Positions 16,788 through 24,540 of a stretch of DNA of 48,894 bases are shown here, piece by piece. Under the pieces are notes generated by a model. It was not told where the DNA came from and did no database searches. It was given only the letters and a program-made list of their open reading frames with translations. Origin of the DNA: an uncultured Clostridia bacterium (lineage in GTDB: Bacteria; Bacillota; Clostridia; Saccharofermentanales; Saccharofermentanaceae); NCBI GenBank assembly GCA_946403085.1, contig CAMIYM010000017.1:1-48894 (forward strand), given 5' to 3'. How positions within the stretch are numbered: the first letter of the stretch is position 1; every line of letters starts with the position of its first letter. A program made the translations under genes and the position numbers.

Positions 16788-18411
16788 ATTTTGCAAAGTA
16801 TCTGTAGAAGAAACTGTCTTCGTACCCTTCCGCGAAAAACTGTTCCTGAATGACTTCCGCGTACTGAGCCTGCCTGATATTACCGAATGATCCGATATTC
16901 TCCTCACCACCCGGTGTTCCCTCGATCATGGAGCCGAATATGATGAACATATTGAGAAGAGCCGGGAACATCATCAGGATCACCGTAAGCATGACTGCAG
17001 CTGACTTAAGCCAGCCTTTTTTGGTCTTGGGGGTGTTCTTCTCATCCATAACTTCAGCGACAACTCCGCCAAGACTTATACAGAAGAAGAACAGTGCAGG
17101 CATGGAACCTCTCATATTAAGATCGTTCATCTCCGTGATCCTATAGAACGGCAGTGCAAGCAGTACAGCGATTGCAGCCCAGAAGACCGGGTTCTTCTTT
17201 TCGCGCTTGTAAAGGATCAGTACAAAAGGTGCGACTTCGATCAGGATAAAAATGATATAAGCCGGAACGAACATCGCAGGTCTGTCGAAGTATTCCCATG
17301 CAAACCCCTTATACCCGACTGCTGCGGAATTCGACATATAGTAACTTCCGAAAATGCAAAGGATAAGCAATGCGGACGTTATATTAACAGGACTGAATAT
17401 GTTTGTCAGCGTCTTTGAAGTCTTTGATGCCCTTAACTTCTTTCCGCAAAGGAAAGCCAGCACCATTGGAATGATGCCGAATACTGCCCACGGTGAATAA
17501 CCAAAAAGTATTCCTGCAGTAAGGCCCATCGAACGCGTGTTGTGAGACAGGATCAGAAGAGCAACTATCAGATAACACGGAACCATCTGATGGAAAACGC
17601 ATGCAAGTTCTCTGAAGTTGCTGACAAAAGACATTGACGGGACATATCCTTCAAACCAGCGCCAGCCGTCGTAGTGTGTAAACTCATAAACCAGATTGGG
17701 AAGTACATCAAGACCGGAAAAGAATACATACAGGAAAGGGACCCACGCTGTGAACTTCTTTATCGCTGCACATGCAGAAATAAAAGACAGGAATATTCCT
17801 ATCGAATTCCAGATCAGGAGCACAAAGTTACCGGCTCCAAAGCCGAACATTTTCCCTGCCAGAGCAGCCGGAAGCCAATAGATGAAATAATAAGAGAAGG
17901 CCCTATTCCCGGATGCCATTCCGAAGATCTGCTGAACTTCAGGATTTGTCTGGGTCGAATAGTTATATATGACCGGCCAGTCGTAATCTATAAGGTCTCT
18001 TAATATCGCGCGTCTGTATTCGTGATCCTGAAGGGAATAGATATACTCACCTACACCTGAGATAACAGATACCGCCACTGCAGTAACTGCGAAGCCAATA
18101 AGATATAAGACTGGTATTTGGATATCGTTCTCATACTTTGACAGCTTAACTCCGTCAGGATCATTAAGGCAGTCAGAGACACTGAAAAGAACGATTCCTG
18201 CAAATATAAGTGTGAGCGGGATACCTACAGATAACTTGAGATATCCCAGAAAAAACATAAACAGCGGTATCGTCAGGAATAAGATGACCGAAGCGTAAAG
18301 CCAGGCGAAAGGCACCGTTACAGTTCTGGTGTCTCCGGGAGATTGCTTCTTCGGCTTATCTTTAACAGCTTTTGCCTTGGAGCTGTCTCCTAACTGCTTT
18401 ACTTCCTTCAT
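16786..18411 (-). CDS. Large polytopic membrane protein, probable GT-C-like glycosyltransferase
   Basis: The 541-residue protein has a basic N-terminal tail (1-30) and about 12 hydrophobic segments. Between the second and third membrane regions, a loop contains DHEYRRAILRDLIDYDWPVI, an acidic loop in the position where GT-C enzymes carry catalytic acids. No well-known family name can be given. Its location, convergent with the GtrB-like gene and near the YfhO-like gene, suggests a role in surface polysaccharide or teichoic acid decoration. That is inference from context and topology. Its N-terminal start MKEVKQLGDSSKAK resembles that of the YfhO-like protein (MKEISSLEGSSAKK), suggesting the two share an ancestor or paired function. 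Confidence 0.65.
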   Translation of the reverse strand: MKEVKQLGDSSKAKAVKDKPKKQSPGDTRTVTVPFAWLYASVILFLTIPLFMFFLGYLKLSVGIPLTLIFAGIVLFSVSDCLNDPDGVKLSKYENDIQIPVLYLIGFAVTAVAVSVISGVGEYIYSLQDHEYRRAILRDLIDYDWPVIYNYSTQTNPEVQQIFGMASGNRAFSYYFIYWLPAALAGKMFGFGAGNFVLLIWNSIGIFLSFISACAAIKKFTAWVPFLYVFFSGLDVLPNLVYEFTHYDGWRWFEGYVPSMSFVSNFRELACVFHQMVPCYLIVALLILSHNTRSMGLTAGILFGYSPWAVFGIIPMVLAFLCGKKLRASKTSKTLTNIFSPVNITSALLILCIFGSYYMSNSAAVGYKGFAWEYFDRPAMFVPAYIIFILIEVAPFVLILYKREKKNPVFWAAIAVLLALPFYRITEMNDLNMRGSMPALFFFCISLGGVVAEVMDEKNTPKTKKGWLKSAAVMLTVILMMFPALLNMFIIFGSMIEGTPGGEENIGSFGNIRQAQYAEVIQEQFFAEGYEDSFFYRYFAK

Positions 18412-18457
18412 TATCCTTTCCTTCAGTCCCGCCGTTTAGTTAGTTTTTAAGATTATC

Positions 18458-18943
18458 TCAGATCTGTACAGTCATGAACTCGATCTGCTGAGGTTCTAAA
18501 GGCTTGTCCATATAGTCAGTTCTGACAGAAGCGATCTTATCGACTACCTCGATGCCTTCGATGAGCTTACCGAAAGCAGCATACTGACCATCTAATGACG
18601 GATAGTCCTCATGCATGATGAAGAACTGTGAACCTGCAGAATCAGGATCCATAGCGCGTGCCATGGAAAGAACGCCTCTTGTGTGCTTCAAGTCGTTCCT
18701 GAATCCGTTAGCTGTGAACTCACCCTTGATGCTGTAGCCGGGGCCGCCTGTTCCGATTCCGTCAGGATCGCCTCCCTGGATCATGAATCCCGGGATGACT
18801 CTGTGGAAGATGAGGCCGTTGTAAAAGCCCTTGGACGCGAGGTCGATAAAGTTCTGGACAGTAATGGGCGCGATCTCGGGATAGAGCTCTGCCTTCATTA
18901 CGCCGCCGTCTTTCATCTGGATTGTGACAATAGGATTAGCCAT
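18458..18943 (-). CDS. Peptidyl-prolyl cis-trans isomerase, cyclophilin type
   Basis: The 161-residue single-domain cyclophilin has FHRVIPGFMIQGGD (catalytic Arg), MARAMDPDSAGSQFFIM and GQYAAFGKLIEG. It catalyses proline isomerisation in protein folding. No signal peptide is present, so it is cytoplasmic. AAGGAG precedes the ATG. It is the last gene of a likely operon nfeD > SPFH > nicotinate phosphoribosyltransferase > cyclophilin, 12 bp after its upstream neighbour. Confidence 0.95.
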   Translation of the reverse strand: MANPIVTIQMKDGGVMKAELYPEIAPITVQNFIDLASKGFYNGLIFHRVIPGFMIQGGDPDGIGTGGPGYSIKGEFTANGFRNDLKHTRGVLSMARAMDPDSAGSQFFIMHEDYPSLDGQYAAFGKLIEGIEVVDKIASVRTDYMDKPLEPQQIEFMTVQI

Positions 18944-18955
18944 GTTTATATCTCC

Positions 18956-20419
18956 TTATCTCTTTCTGTAAGATCTTAAGATGTCGTCCTTGATCTTCCA
19001 GAGCTTAGGTGACAAGTCGACATAATAGTTATGAGGATTCTCGAATCTCTTGATGGAATCCCAGAGAGAGTCGATCTCCTTTGTGCAGTAAGCTCTGATC
19101 TCCTCGATGGAAGGCTTGTTGTAAACAAGCTGTCCGTCCTTGAAGATCTGGACCATGATCTCTCTTGTTGTGTAGTTCTCGAGGACCTTGGACTTCCATG
19201 TGTTGTCAGGATCGAAGATCTCATAAGGTTCACCGTTAGGGATCTCCTCGTCTGCGATCATGACCACGTCAGCCAAAGCCTTGCCGGTAGCGTTGTCATA
19301 GAATCTGACGATCTTCTTGCTGCAAGGGTTGGTAACCTTGCCGACAGAATCGGATATCTTCATCTTGGGGATGATCGTTCCGTCTTCTGCTTCAACTGCA
19401 GAGATCTTGTAAACACCGCCGAAAACAGGTTCAGCCTTGGATGTGATAAGTCTCTCACCTACACCGAAAGAATCGATGCATGCGCCCTGGCTTATCAGGT
19501 CTCTGATGAGGTACTCATCAAGAGCATTGGATACTGTGATCTTACAATCTGTAAGGCCAGCCTCATCAAGCATCTTACGTGCACTCTGTGTCATGTAGGT
19601 AAGGTCGCCCGAGTCGATCCTGATACCCTTAAGGCGCTTGCCCATAGGCTCAAGAACCTCCTTGGCGCATCTGATAGCGTTCGGGATTCCTGAACGGAGA
19701 ACATCGTATGTGTCTACGAGCAGAAGCGCACCGTCAGGATATGCGAGTGAATAAGCCTTGAATGCTTCGAACTCATTGTCGAAAAGCATTACCCAGGAGT
19801 GAGCCATGGTACCGGAGAGCGGGATGTTGAACTGCTGTCCGCAGATCGTGCAGGATGTGCCTGCAGCGCCTGCAATATATGCAGCTCTTGCACCAAGAAC
19901 AGACGCATCGAAGCCCTGTGCACGGCGTGCACCGAACTCCATTACAGGTCTGCCCTCAGCCGCTCTGACGATCCTTGCTGTCTTTGTAGCGATAAGAGTC
20001 TGGTGGTTAATAGTGCAGAGAAGTGCTGTCTCAAGGAGCTGAGCCTGAATGATAGGTCCTCTTACCTTAACCAGAGGTTCTTTCGGGAATACGACTGTTC
20101 CTTCCGGGATAGCCCAGACATCACATGTGAACTTGAATCCTCTTAAGTAATCGATGAATTCGTCGTTGAAATGATAGTTATCCTTAAGGAAAGACAGGTC
20201 ATCTTCTGAGAACTTAAGGCTTGAGAGATAATCGATAACCTGCTCAAGTCCTGCCATAACGGCATATCCGCCGCTCTCAGGAATGTTTCTGAAGAACATG
20301 TCGAAGTAAACGATCTTGTCCCTGTTGCCGCTGTTCAGATAACCGTTTGCCATGGTGAGCTCATAGAAGTCTGTGAGCATGCTCATGTTGGTTCTGTCAT
20401 TCCACATACCGTAATCCAT
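18956..20419 (-). CDS. pncB: Nicotinate phosphoribosyltransferase
   Basis: This enzyme joins nicotinate to PRPP to form nicotinate mononucleotide in the NAD salvage pathway. The 487-residue protein has LTDFYELTMANGYL near the N-terminus, FGARRAQG, GTMAHSWVM (with the His region that is phosphorylated in the family), VDTYDVL and GIRIDSGDL. The longest frame starts at 20440, but GGAGG lies 8 nt before the MDYGMWND start at 20419, so that start is chosen. It is 34 bp from the SPFH gene. Confidence 0.94.
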   Translation of the reverse strand: MDYGMWNDRTNMSMLTDFYELTMANGYLNSGNRDKIVYFDMFFRNIPESGGYAVMAGLEQVIDYLSSLKFSEDDLSFLKDNYHFNDEFIDYLRGFKFTCDVWAIPEGTVVFPKEPLVKVRGPIIQAQLLETALLCTINHQTLIATKTARIVRAAEGRPVMEFGARRAQGFDASVLGARAAYIAGAAGTSCTICGQQFNIPLSGTMAHSWVMLFDNEFEAFKAYSLAYPDGALLLVDTYDVLRSGIPNAIRCAKEVLEPMGKRLKGIRIDSGDLTYMTQSARKMLDEAGLTDCKITVSNALDEYLIRDLISQGACIDSFGVGERLITSKAEPVFGGVYKISAVEAEDGTIIPKMKISDSVGKVTNPCSKKIVRFYDNATGKALADVVMIADEEIPNGEPYEIFDPDNTWKSKVLENYTTREIMVQIFKDGQLVYNKPSIEEIRAYCTKEIDSLWDSIKRFENPHNYYVDLSPKLWKIKDDILRSYRKR

Positions 20420-20452
20420 ACGATGTACCTCCGAAGACATTAAGTCTGATTC

Positions 20453-21367
20453 TTATGATTTTGCAATTTCCTTAATTGTTGTTGTAAGTCCTGCTATGCC
20501 CTGAAGGTCTGAAGGAATGATGATCTTTGTGGATGCACCCTGTCCTACCTTCTCGAGAGCTTCAAGACCCTTAAGAGCAATAAGTCCGTCATCAGCGCCA
20601 ACATCCTTGACCATCTGGAGACCCTTTGCTGTAGCTTCCTGTACTGCGAGGATAGCCTGAGCCTGACCTTCAGCTTCTCTTATCGCTGCCTGCTTCTTAG
20701 CTTCAGCTCTTAAGATAGCTGCTTCCTTTTCACCTTCAGCTACTCTGATAGCAGATTCCTTCTCACCTTCTGCGATGAGGATCTTTTCTCTCTTCTCACG
20801 CTCAGCCTTCATCTGCTTCTCCATCGCTGCCTGGATCTCCTTAGGCGGGATGATGTTCTTGAGCTCAACGCGGTTGACCTTGATGCCCCACGGGTCTGTA
20901 GCTTCATCAAGGATCTCTCTCATTCTTGTGTTGATGATGTCTCTTGATGTAAGTGTCTGGTCGAGTTCCAAGTCACCGATGATATTACGGAGTGTTGTTG
21001 CTGAAAGATTCTCAATAGCAACGATAGGACGCTCGATTCCGTATGTATAGAGCTTAGGATCTACGATCTGATAGAAAAGAACTGTATCGATCTGCATTGT
21101 AACGTTATCCTTTGTGATAACAGCCTGAGGTGCGAAGTCAGCAACCTTTTCCTTCAAAGAGATCTTCTTTGCGACACGGTCGATGAAAGGGACTTTCATG
21201 TGGAAACCAGTCTCCCATGTGGTCCTGTATGTGCCGAGACGCTCGATGATGAATGTCGTCGCCTGCGGAACGATCTTGATATTAGGTATGATGAGAGCAA
21301 GGATAACGATGATTCCGATTGCAACTCCTACAAGTGTTCCAGCTGATGCTGCTACGATAGGTAACAT
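20453..21367 (-). CDS. SPFH/Band 7 domain membrane protein (stomatin/QmcA type)
   Basis: The 304-residue protein has an N-terminal membrane anchor (about 10-30), the SPFH domain starting KIVPQATTFIIERLGTY, then a long charged coiled coil with repeated AEGEKE/AE motifs (about 185-250) and a short C-terminal region ending KIIIPSDLQG. Stomatin-like proteins form oligomeric membrane microdomain scaffolds. The gene is directly preceded by nfeD, the well-known genomic partner of this family. GGGAGG precedes the ATG. Confidence 0.93.
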   Translation of the reverse strand: MLPIVAASAGTLVGVAIGIIVILALIIPNIKIVPQATTFIIERLGTYRTTWETGFHMKVPFIDRVAKKISLKEKVADFAPQAVITKDNVTMQIDTVLFYQIVDPKLYTYGIERPIVAIENLSATTLRNIIGDLELDQTLTSRDIINTRMREILDEATDPWGIKVNRVELKNIIPPKEIQAAMEKQMKAEREKREKILIAEGEKESAIRVAEGEKEAAILRAEAKKQAAIREAEGQAQAILAVQEATAKGLQMVKDVGADDGLIALKGLEALEKVGQGASTKIIIPSDLQGIAGLTTTIKEIAKS

Positions 21368-21383
21368 AAATAATTCCTCCCCT

Positions 21384-21824
21384 TTAATCCGCGCGCTCGA
21401 TAACGAGCTTTACGCCTTCAATTGATTTTACTGTGATCCTGGTGCCTTCAGCGAAATCTTCTCCCGCCTTTGCACTCCAGATCTGGCCGTCGACTTTGAC
21501 CTGGCCCTTTCCTTCTGTGGCATTCAAAGGCACAATTACTATGCCTTCCCTGCCGATGAGTCTGTCTGCATTTGTCTTCTGGACATTCTTCTTGCGAAGA
21601 GATTCGAGCTTAGGCCTGACCCAGATCATGCAGAGAATGAAACATACGATGGACACGACTGCCATCACTACGATCTGTGAAACGACTGATGCACCACAAA
21701 GATCCATGATCATGGCAACAACGGCGCCAACGGCAAACCAGAGTGTCGCAAGACCTGTGGTAACTATCTCGATTACCAGCATAATGACAGCGATGACGAG
21801 CCATACAACCCACCACTTGATCAT
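21384..21824 (-). CDS. NfeD-family membrane protein
   Basis: The 146-residue protein has two or three N-terminal membrane segments (about 5-70) and a C-terminal OB-fold (about 85-146) with LIGREGIVIV, GQVKVDGQIW and EGVKLVIE. This is the short NfeD form without the ClpP-like protease domain. NfeD and SPFH proteins are encoded together and thought to work together in the membrane. It is the first gene of the operon and follows a hairpin by about 25 bp. Confidence 0.92.
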   Translation of the reverse strand: MIKWWVVWLVIAVIMLVIEIVTTGLATLWFAVGAVVAMIMDLCGASVVSQIVVMAVVSIVCFILCMIWVRPKLESLRKKNVQKTNADRLIGREGIVIVPLNATEGKGQVKVDGQIWSAKAGEDFAEGTRITVKSIEGVKLVIERAD

Positions 21825-21848
21825 TTCTTTAATCCTCCCTTTTTAATT

Positions 21849-21874
21849 AAATGCGGGTATTCCGGCCCGCATTT
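21849..21874 (-). terminator. Hairpin: truA terminator and/or 5'-end hairpin of the nfeD mRNA
   Basis: AAATGCGGG pairs with CCCGCATTT around an 8-nt loop. On the minus strand it follows truA and ends in TTTAATTAAAA. The nfeD -10 box lies only a few bases upstream, so the expected transcription start falls at the edge of this hairpin and it would form the very 5' end of the nfeD transcript. Confidence 0.7.
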
Positions 21875-21879
21875 CAATA

Positions 21880-21888
21880 ATTATATCA
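21880..21888 (-). promoter_or_regulatory. Extended -10 promoter of the nfeD operon
   Basis: TGATATAAT on the minus strand is a perfect extended -10 (TATAAT at 21880-21885). The -35 region is weak. The start site would be near 21873, inside the hairpin noted at 21849-21874. Confidence 0.6.
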
Positions 21889-21944
21889 CCTCGGAAATCT
21901 TTTATTAATATAAATCGGTCCGATTGTCCCTATAACGCCACGCG

Positions 21945-22688
21945 TCAGATGAACACTTCTTCAAGCGTGAGGCCCTTTGCCGGCAAAGTCTTTCCAGCAA
22001 GGCTTCTGTCACCCTTTTCGATGATCTTTCCGACTTCTTCAGGCTCTATCTTTCCCTGACCGACATATAGGAGGGTACCGGCAATGATCCTTACCATGTT
22101 ATAGAGGAATGCTTCTCCCGACACTTCGATCTCAATGATCTTGGGATCTTCTCCTGATGAACTGACCTTTACTCCGAAAAGCCTTCTTACAGTCGTCTTC
22201 TGGCTTCCGCCTGTTGCGCAGAAAGCAGCGAAATCATGTTCACCTGCAAAGAATTCAGCGGCTGTCTTCATTTTCGCGATATCGGGCATGACCGGACAAT
22301 AGTAACAGAACCTGTCCAGAAGAGGACTTCTTACTGGTGAAGAATAGATCCTGTATATGTACCTTTTGCCTTTGATATCGAATCTTGCAGAGAAGTCATC
22401 ACTTACATAAAAAGACTTCTTTACCGCCACATCTTCCGGAAGAAGAGCGTTCATTGCCAGCGGAAATCTATCTTCAGGAATAACAAACGGGACGTCCGCA
22501 TGACTTAGGTGACACCTTGCGTGAACACCTGCGTCAGTACGGGAACACCCCGTGAGTCTGATATCTGTTTTATATAATTCTGCCAGTGCCTTCTCCAGGA
22601 CATCCTGAACGGCCCTTGCATTCTCCTGTGACTGGAAACCTGCAAAATCAGTGCCGTCGAACTCCGTTATGAAGGCTATTCTCGGCAT
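21945..22688 (-). CDS. truA: tRNA pseudouridine(38-40) synthase
   Basis: TruA modifies uridines 38-40 in the anticodon arm of many tRNAs. The 247-residue protein begins with AFITEFDGTDFAGFQSQ and has CSRTDAGVHARCH with the catalytic Asp, KRYIYRIYS, and FLYNMVRIIAGTL near the C-terminus. Its length is typical. In many Firmicutes truA follows ecfA1-ecfA2-ecfT. Here a ROK kinase gene lies between ecfT and truA, 6 bp upstream. Confidence 0.96.
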   Translation of the reverse strand: MPRIAFITEFDGTDFAGFQSQENARAVQDVLEKALAELYKTDIRLTGCSRTDAGVHARCHLSHADVPFVIPEDRFPLAMNALLPEDVAVKKSFYVSDDFSARFDIKGKRYIYRIYSSPVRSPLLDRFCYYCPVMPDIAKMKTAAEFFAGEHDFAAFCATGGSQKTTVRRLFGVKVSSSGEDPKIIEIEVSGEAFLYNMVRIIAGTLLYVGQGKIEPEEVGKIIEKGDRSLAGKTLPAKGLTLEEVFI

Positions 22689-22694
22689 AAGATA

Positions 22695-23672
22695 TTACTT
22701 GCCGTTTTTACCGTCATCTACGCAGGACTTACCCATCATGGCAGCACCTACGATACCGGCATCATTGCCCATCTGGGCAAGCTCGATCCTTGTCTTTGCA
22801 ACGCCGGGTCCGAAGTAAGGACGTGACATTGTCTTCTCACGCATAGGGATGAGGAGCGGATCACCTTCATTGCAGACACCGCCGCCAACAACGAGGACTT
22901 CAGGCATGAATGTGTTGATGGCATTTGCAAGACCGTCTGCAAGATATGATGTGTACATATCAACAACATCTGCTGCCACCTTATCGCCTTCACGCATGGC
23001 AATGAAAGCAATACGTGCATTCCACTCGCCTTCTTCTGCCTTGACCTTGTTAAGGAGTGAGTCGGGATTTGCCTCAGCAGCTTCTCTTGTCATTCTTGCG
23101 AGAGCTGAAGCGGAAGCATACTGCTCGAAGCAGCCTTTTCTGCCGCAGCCGCACTGAACACCGCCTGATACGAGAACAGTATGACCGAACTCGGAACCTG
23201 CCTGGTTAAAGCCGGAATAGATCCTTCCGTCAATGATGACACCGGCACCAACTCCTGTTCCCAGAGTGATGGTAACAGAATCCTGTGTGCCCTTTGCTGC
23301 ACCGGCAACTGCCTCAGCCATTGCTGCGCAGTTAGCATCATTGTCGATATATACAGGGAGGTCAACAACTTCCCTGATGAGCTTTCTCATAGGAGCATTA
23401 TTGAAAGGAAGGTTGCTTGAATAAACGAGGAGTCCGTCTTCGTTATCAGGAGTTCCGGGAGAACCGATACCAATGCATTCGATATCCTTGATCTCAAGGC
23501 CTGCGTCCTTGATAGCATCAACTGCAAGCTGACCCATGTCGTGGATGATCTCTTCCATTTTTCTGTCAGCATTGGTCTTGATTGACAACTTGTTAAGAAG
23601 CTTTCCTTCTCCGTCAACAACACCGGCTTTGATGTTCGTGCCGCCCAAGTCGATTCCGCAATAATAACTCAT
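22695..23672 (-). CDS. ROK-family glucokinase
   Basis: The 325-residue protein has the ATP-binding start YYCGIDLGGTNIKAG, the sugar-binding region IDNDANCAAMAEA and the zinc motif CGCGRKGCFEQYAS of the ROK family. It most likely phosphorylates glucose to glucose 6-phosphate. This fits with the GH94 phosphorylases at the right end, which release one free glucose (or shortened oligomer) per glucose 1-phosphate. It is inserted between ecfT and truA. AAAGG precedes the ATG. Confidence 0.93.
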   Translation of the reverse strand: MSYYCGIDLGGTNIKAGVVDGEGKLLNKLSIKTNADRKMEEIIHDMGQLAVDAIKDAGLEIKDIECIGIGSPGTPDNEDGLLVYSSNLPFNNAPMRKLIREVVDLPVYIDNDANCAAMAEAVAGAAKGTQDSVTITLGTGVGAGVIIDGRIYSGFNQAGSEFGHTVLVSGGVQCGCGRKGCFEQYASASALARMTREAAEANPDSLLNKVKAEEGEWNARIAFIAMREGDKVAADVVDMYTSYLADGLANAINTFMPEVLVVGGGVCNEGDPLLIPMREKTMSRPYFGPGVAKTRIELAQMGNDAGIVGAAMMGKSCVDDGKNGK

Positions 23673-23713
23673 TCGATTATTCCAACCTTTCGCTTATTAG
23701 TAGCATATGAATT

Positions 23714-23730
23714 CTATCACAGCGTGATAG
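23714..23730 (-). terminator. Short hairpin directly after the ecfT stop codon
   Basis: CTATCAC-AGC-GTGATAG is a perfect 7-bp inverted repeat adjacent to the ecfT stop. There is no T-tract on the minus strand, so it may be a processing or stability hairpin rather than a full terminator. Confidence 0.4.
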
Positions 23731-24540
23731 TTATCTCAAAGACAAATCAAGGACCACAACGAGTGCCGCAAGAAGGAAAAACATCACGCCTGCAAGAACA
23801 TCCTTTAAAGTGAGTCTCAAAGGGTTGAGCTTTGTCCTTCCCTTGCCGCCCCTGTAGCATCTGGCATCCATCGCGACCGCAAGTTCATCAGCACGTCTGA
23901 AACTCGATACGAACAACGGAATGAGGACTGTGATGTAGCCTTTTACCTTGTTGATGAAGTTTCCCGTGTCGTAATCGGCACCTCTCGACTGCTGCGCCTT
24001 CATGATCTTATCAGTCTCAGCTGCAAGTGTGGGGATGAATCTTAATGCGATAGACATCATCATCGCCATCTCATGAACGGGGATTTTAATAACCTGCAGA
24101 GGCGCGAAAAGCTTTTCGAGAGCATCACTCATCTTAAGAGGCGTCGTGGTCAGAGTCAGCAGAACGCTCGTAGACACAATGAGGAATATAAGCCTTACTG
24201 CCATTATGGCAGCACGCATCAGGCCGTAACCCGTTATGGTTATTATCTTCCACGAGAAGAGAACATCGCCCTGTCTGATCGTGAATATGTTGATGATAAA
24301 GATGAACAGCGCGAGCGGGATCATCGGCTTTACCGTTGACCATAGTATGTCCGGTGTTACCTTAGCCATGATAAGCTGCAGTATTATGATGCCTGCCAGC
24401 ACTGCGATCGTGACCGGTTCTTTAATGATGAAGATCGCGACAAGATAAACGGCATAAAGGATCGTCTTTACTCTTGGATCCATATCGTGCAGGAATGAAT
24501 GTGCGGGGTAGTATCTTCCAAGGCTGATGTTATTAAGCAT
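23731..24540 (-). CDS. ecfT: ECF transporter transmembrane (T) component
   Basis: The membrane subunit of the energy-coupling factor module couples ATP hydrolysis to vitamin or metal uptake through exchangeable S components. The protein (269 residues from the chosen start) has five or six hydrophobic segments and the diagnostic cytoplasmic coupling motifs KAQQSRGAD and AVAMDARCYRGG (Ala-Arg-Gly and Ala-Arg signatures), plus DPRVK near the N-terminus. The ATG at 24540 overlaps the ecfA stop by 8 bp. A GTG 9 bp upstream is the alternative. It directly follows the fused EcfA ATPase. Confidence 0.95.
   Translation of the reverse strand: MLNNISLGRYYPAHSFLHDMDPRVKTILYAVYLVAIFIIKEPVTIAVLAGIIILQLIMAKVTPDILWSTVKPMIPLALFIFIINIFTIRQGDVLFSWKIITITGYGLMRAAIMAVRLIFLIVSTSVLLTLTTTPLKMSDALEKLFAPLQVIKIPVHEMAMMMSIALRFIPTLAAETDKIMKAQQSRGADYDTGNFINKVKGYITVLIPLFVSSFRRADELAVAMDARCYRGGKGRTKLNPLRLTLKDVLAGVMFFLLAALVVVLDLSLR

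Noticed and set aside
23714..23730. Full terminator after ecfT
   Set aside because: The 7-bp stem has no T-tract on the minus strand. It is kept only as a low-confidence hairpin.
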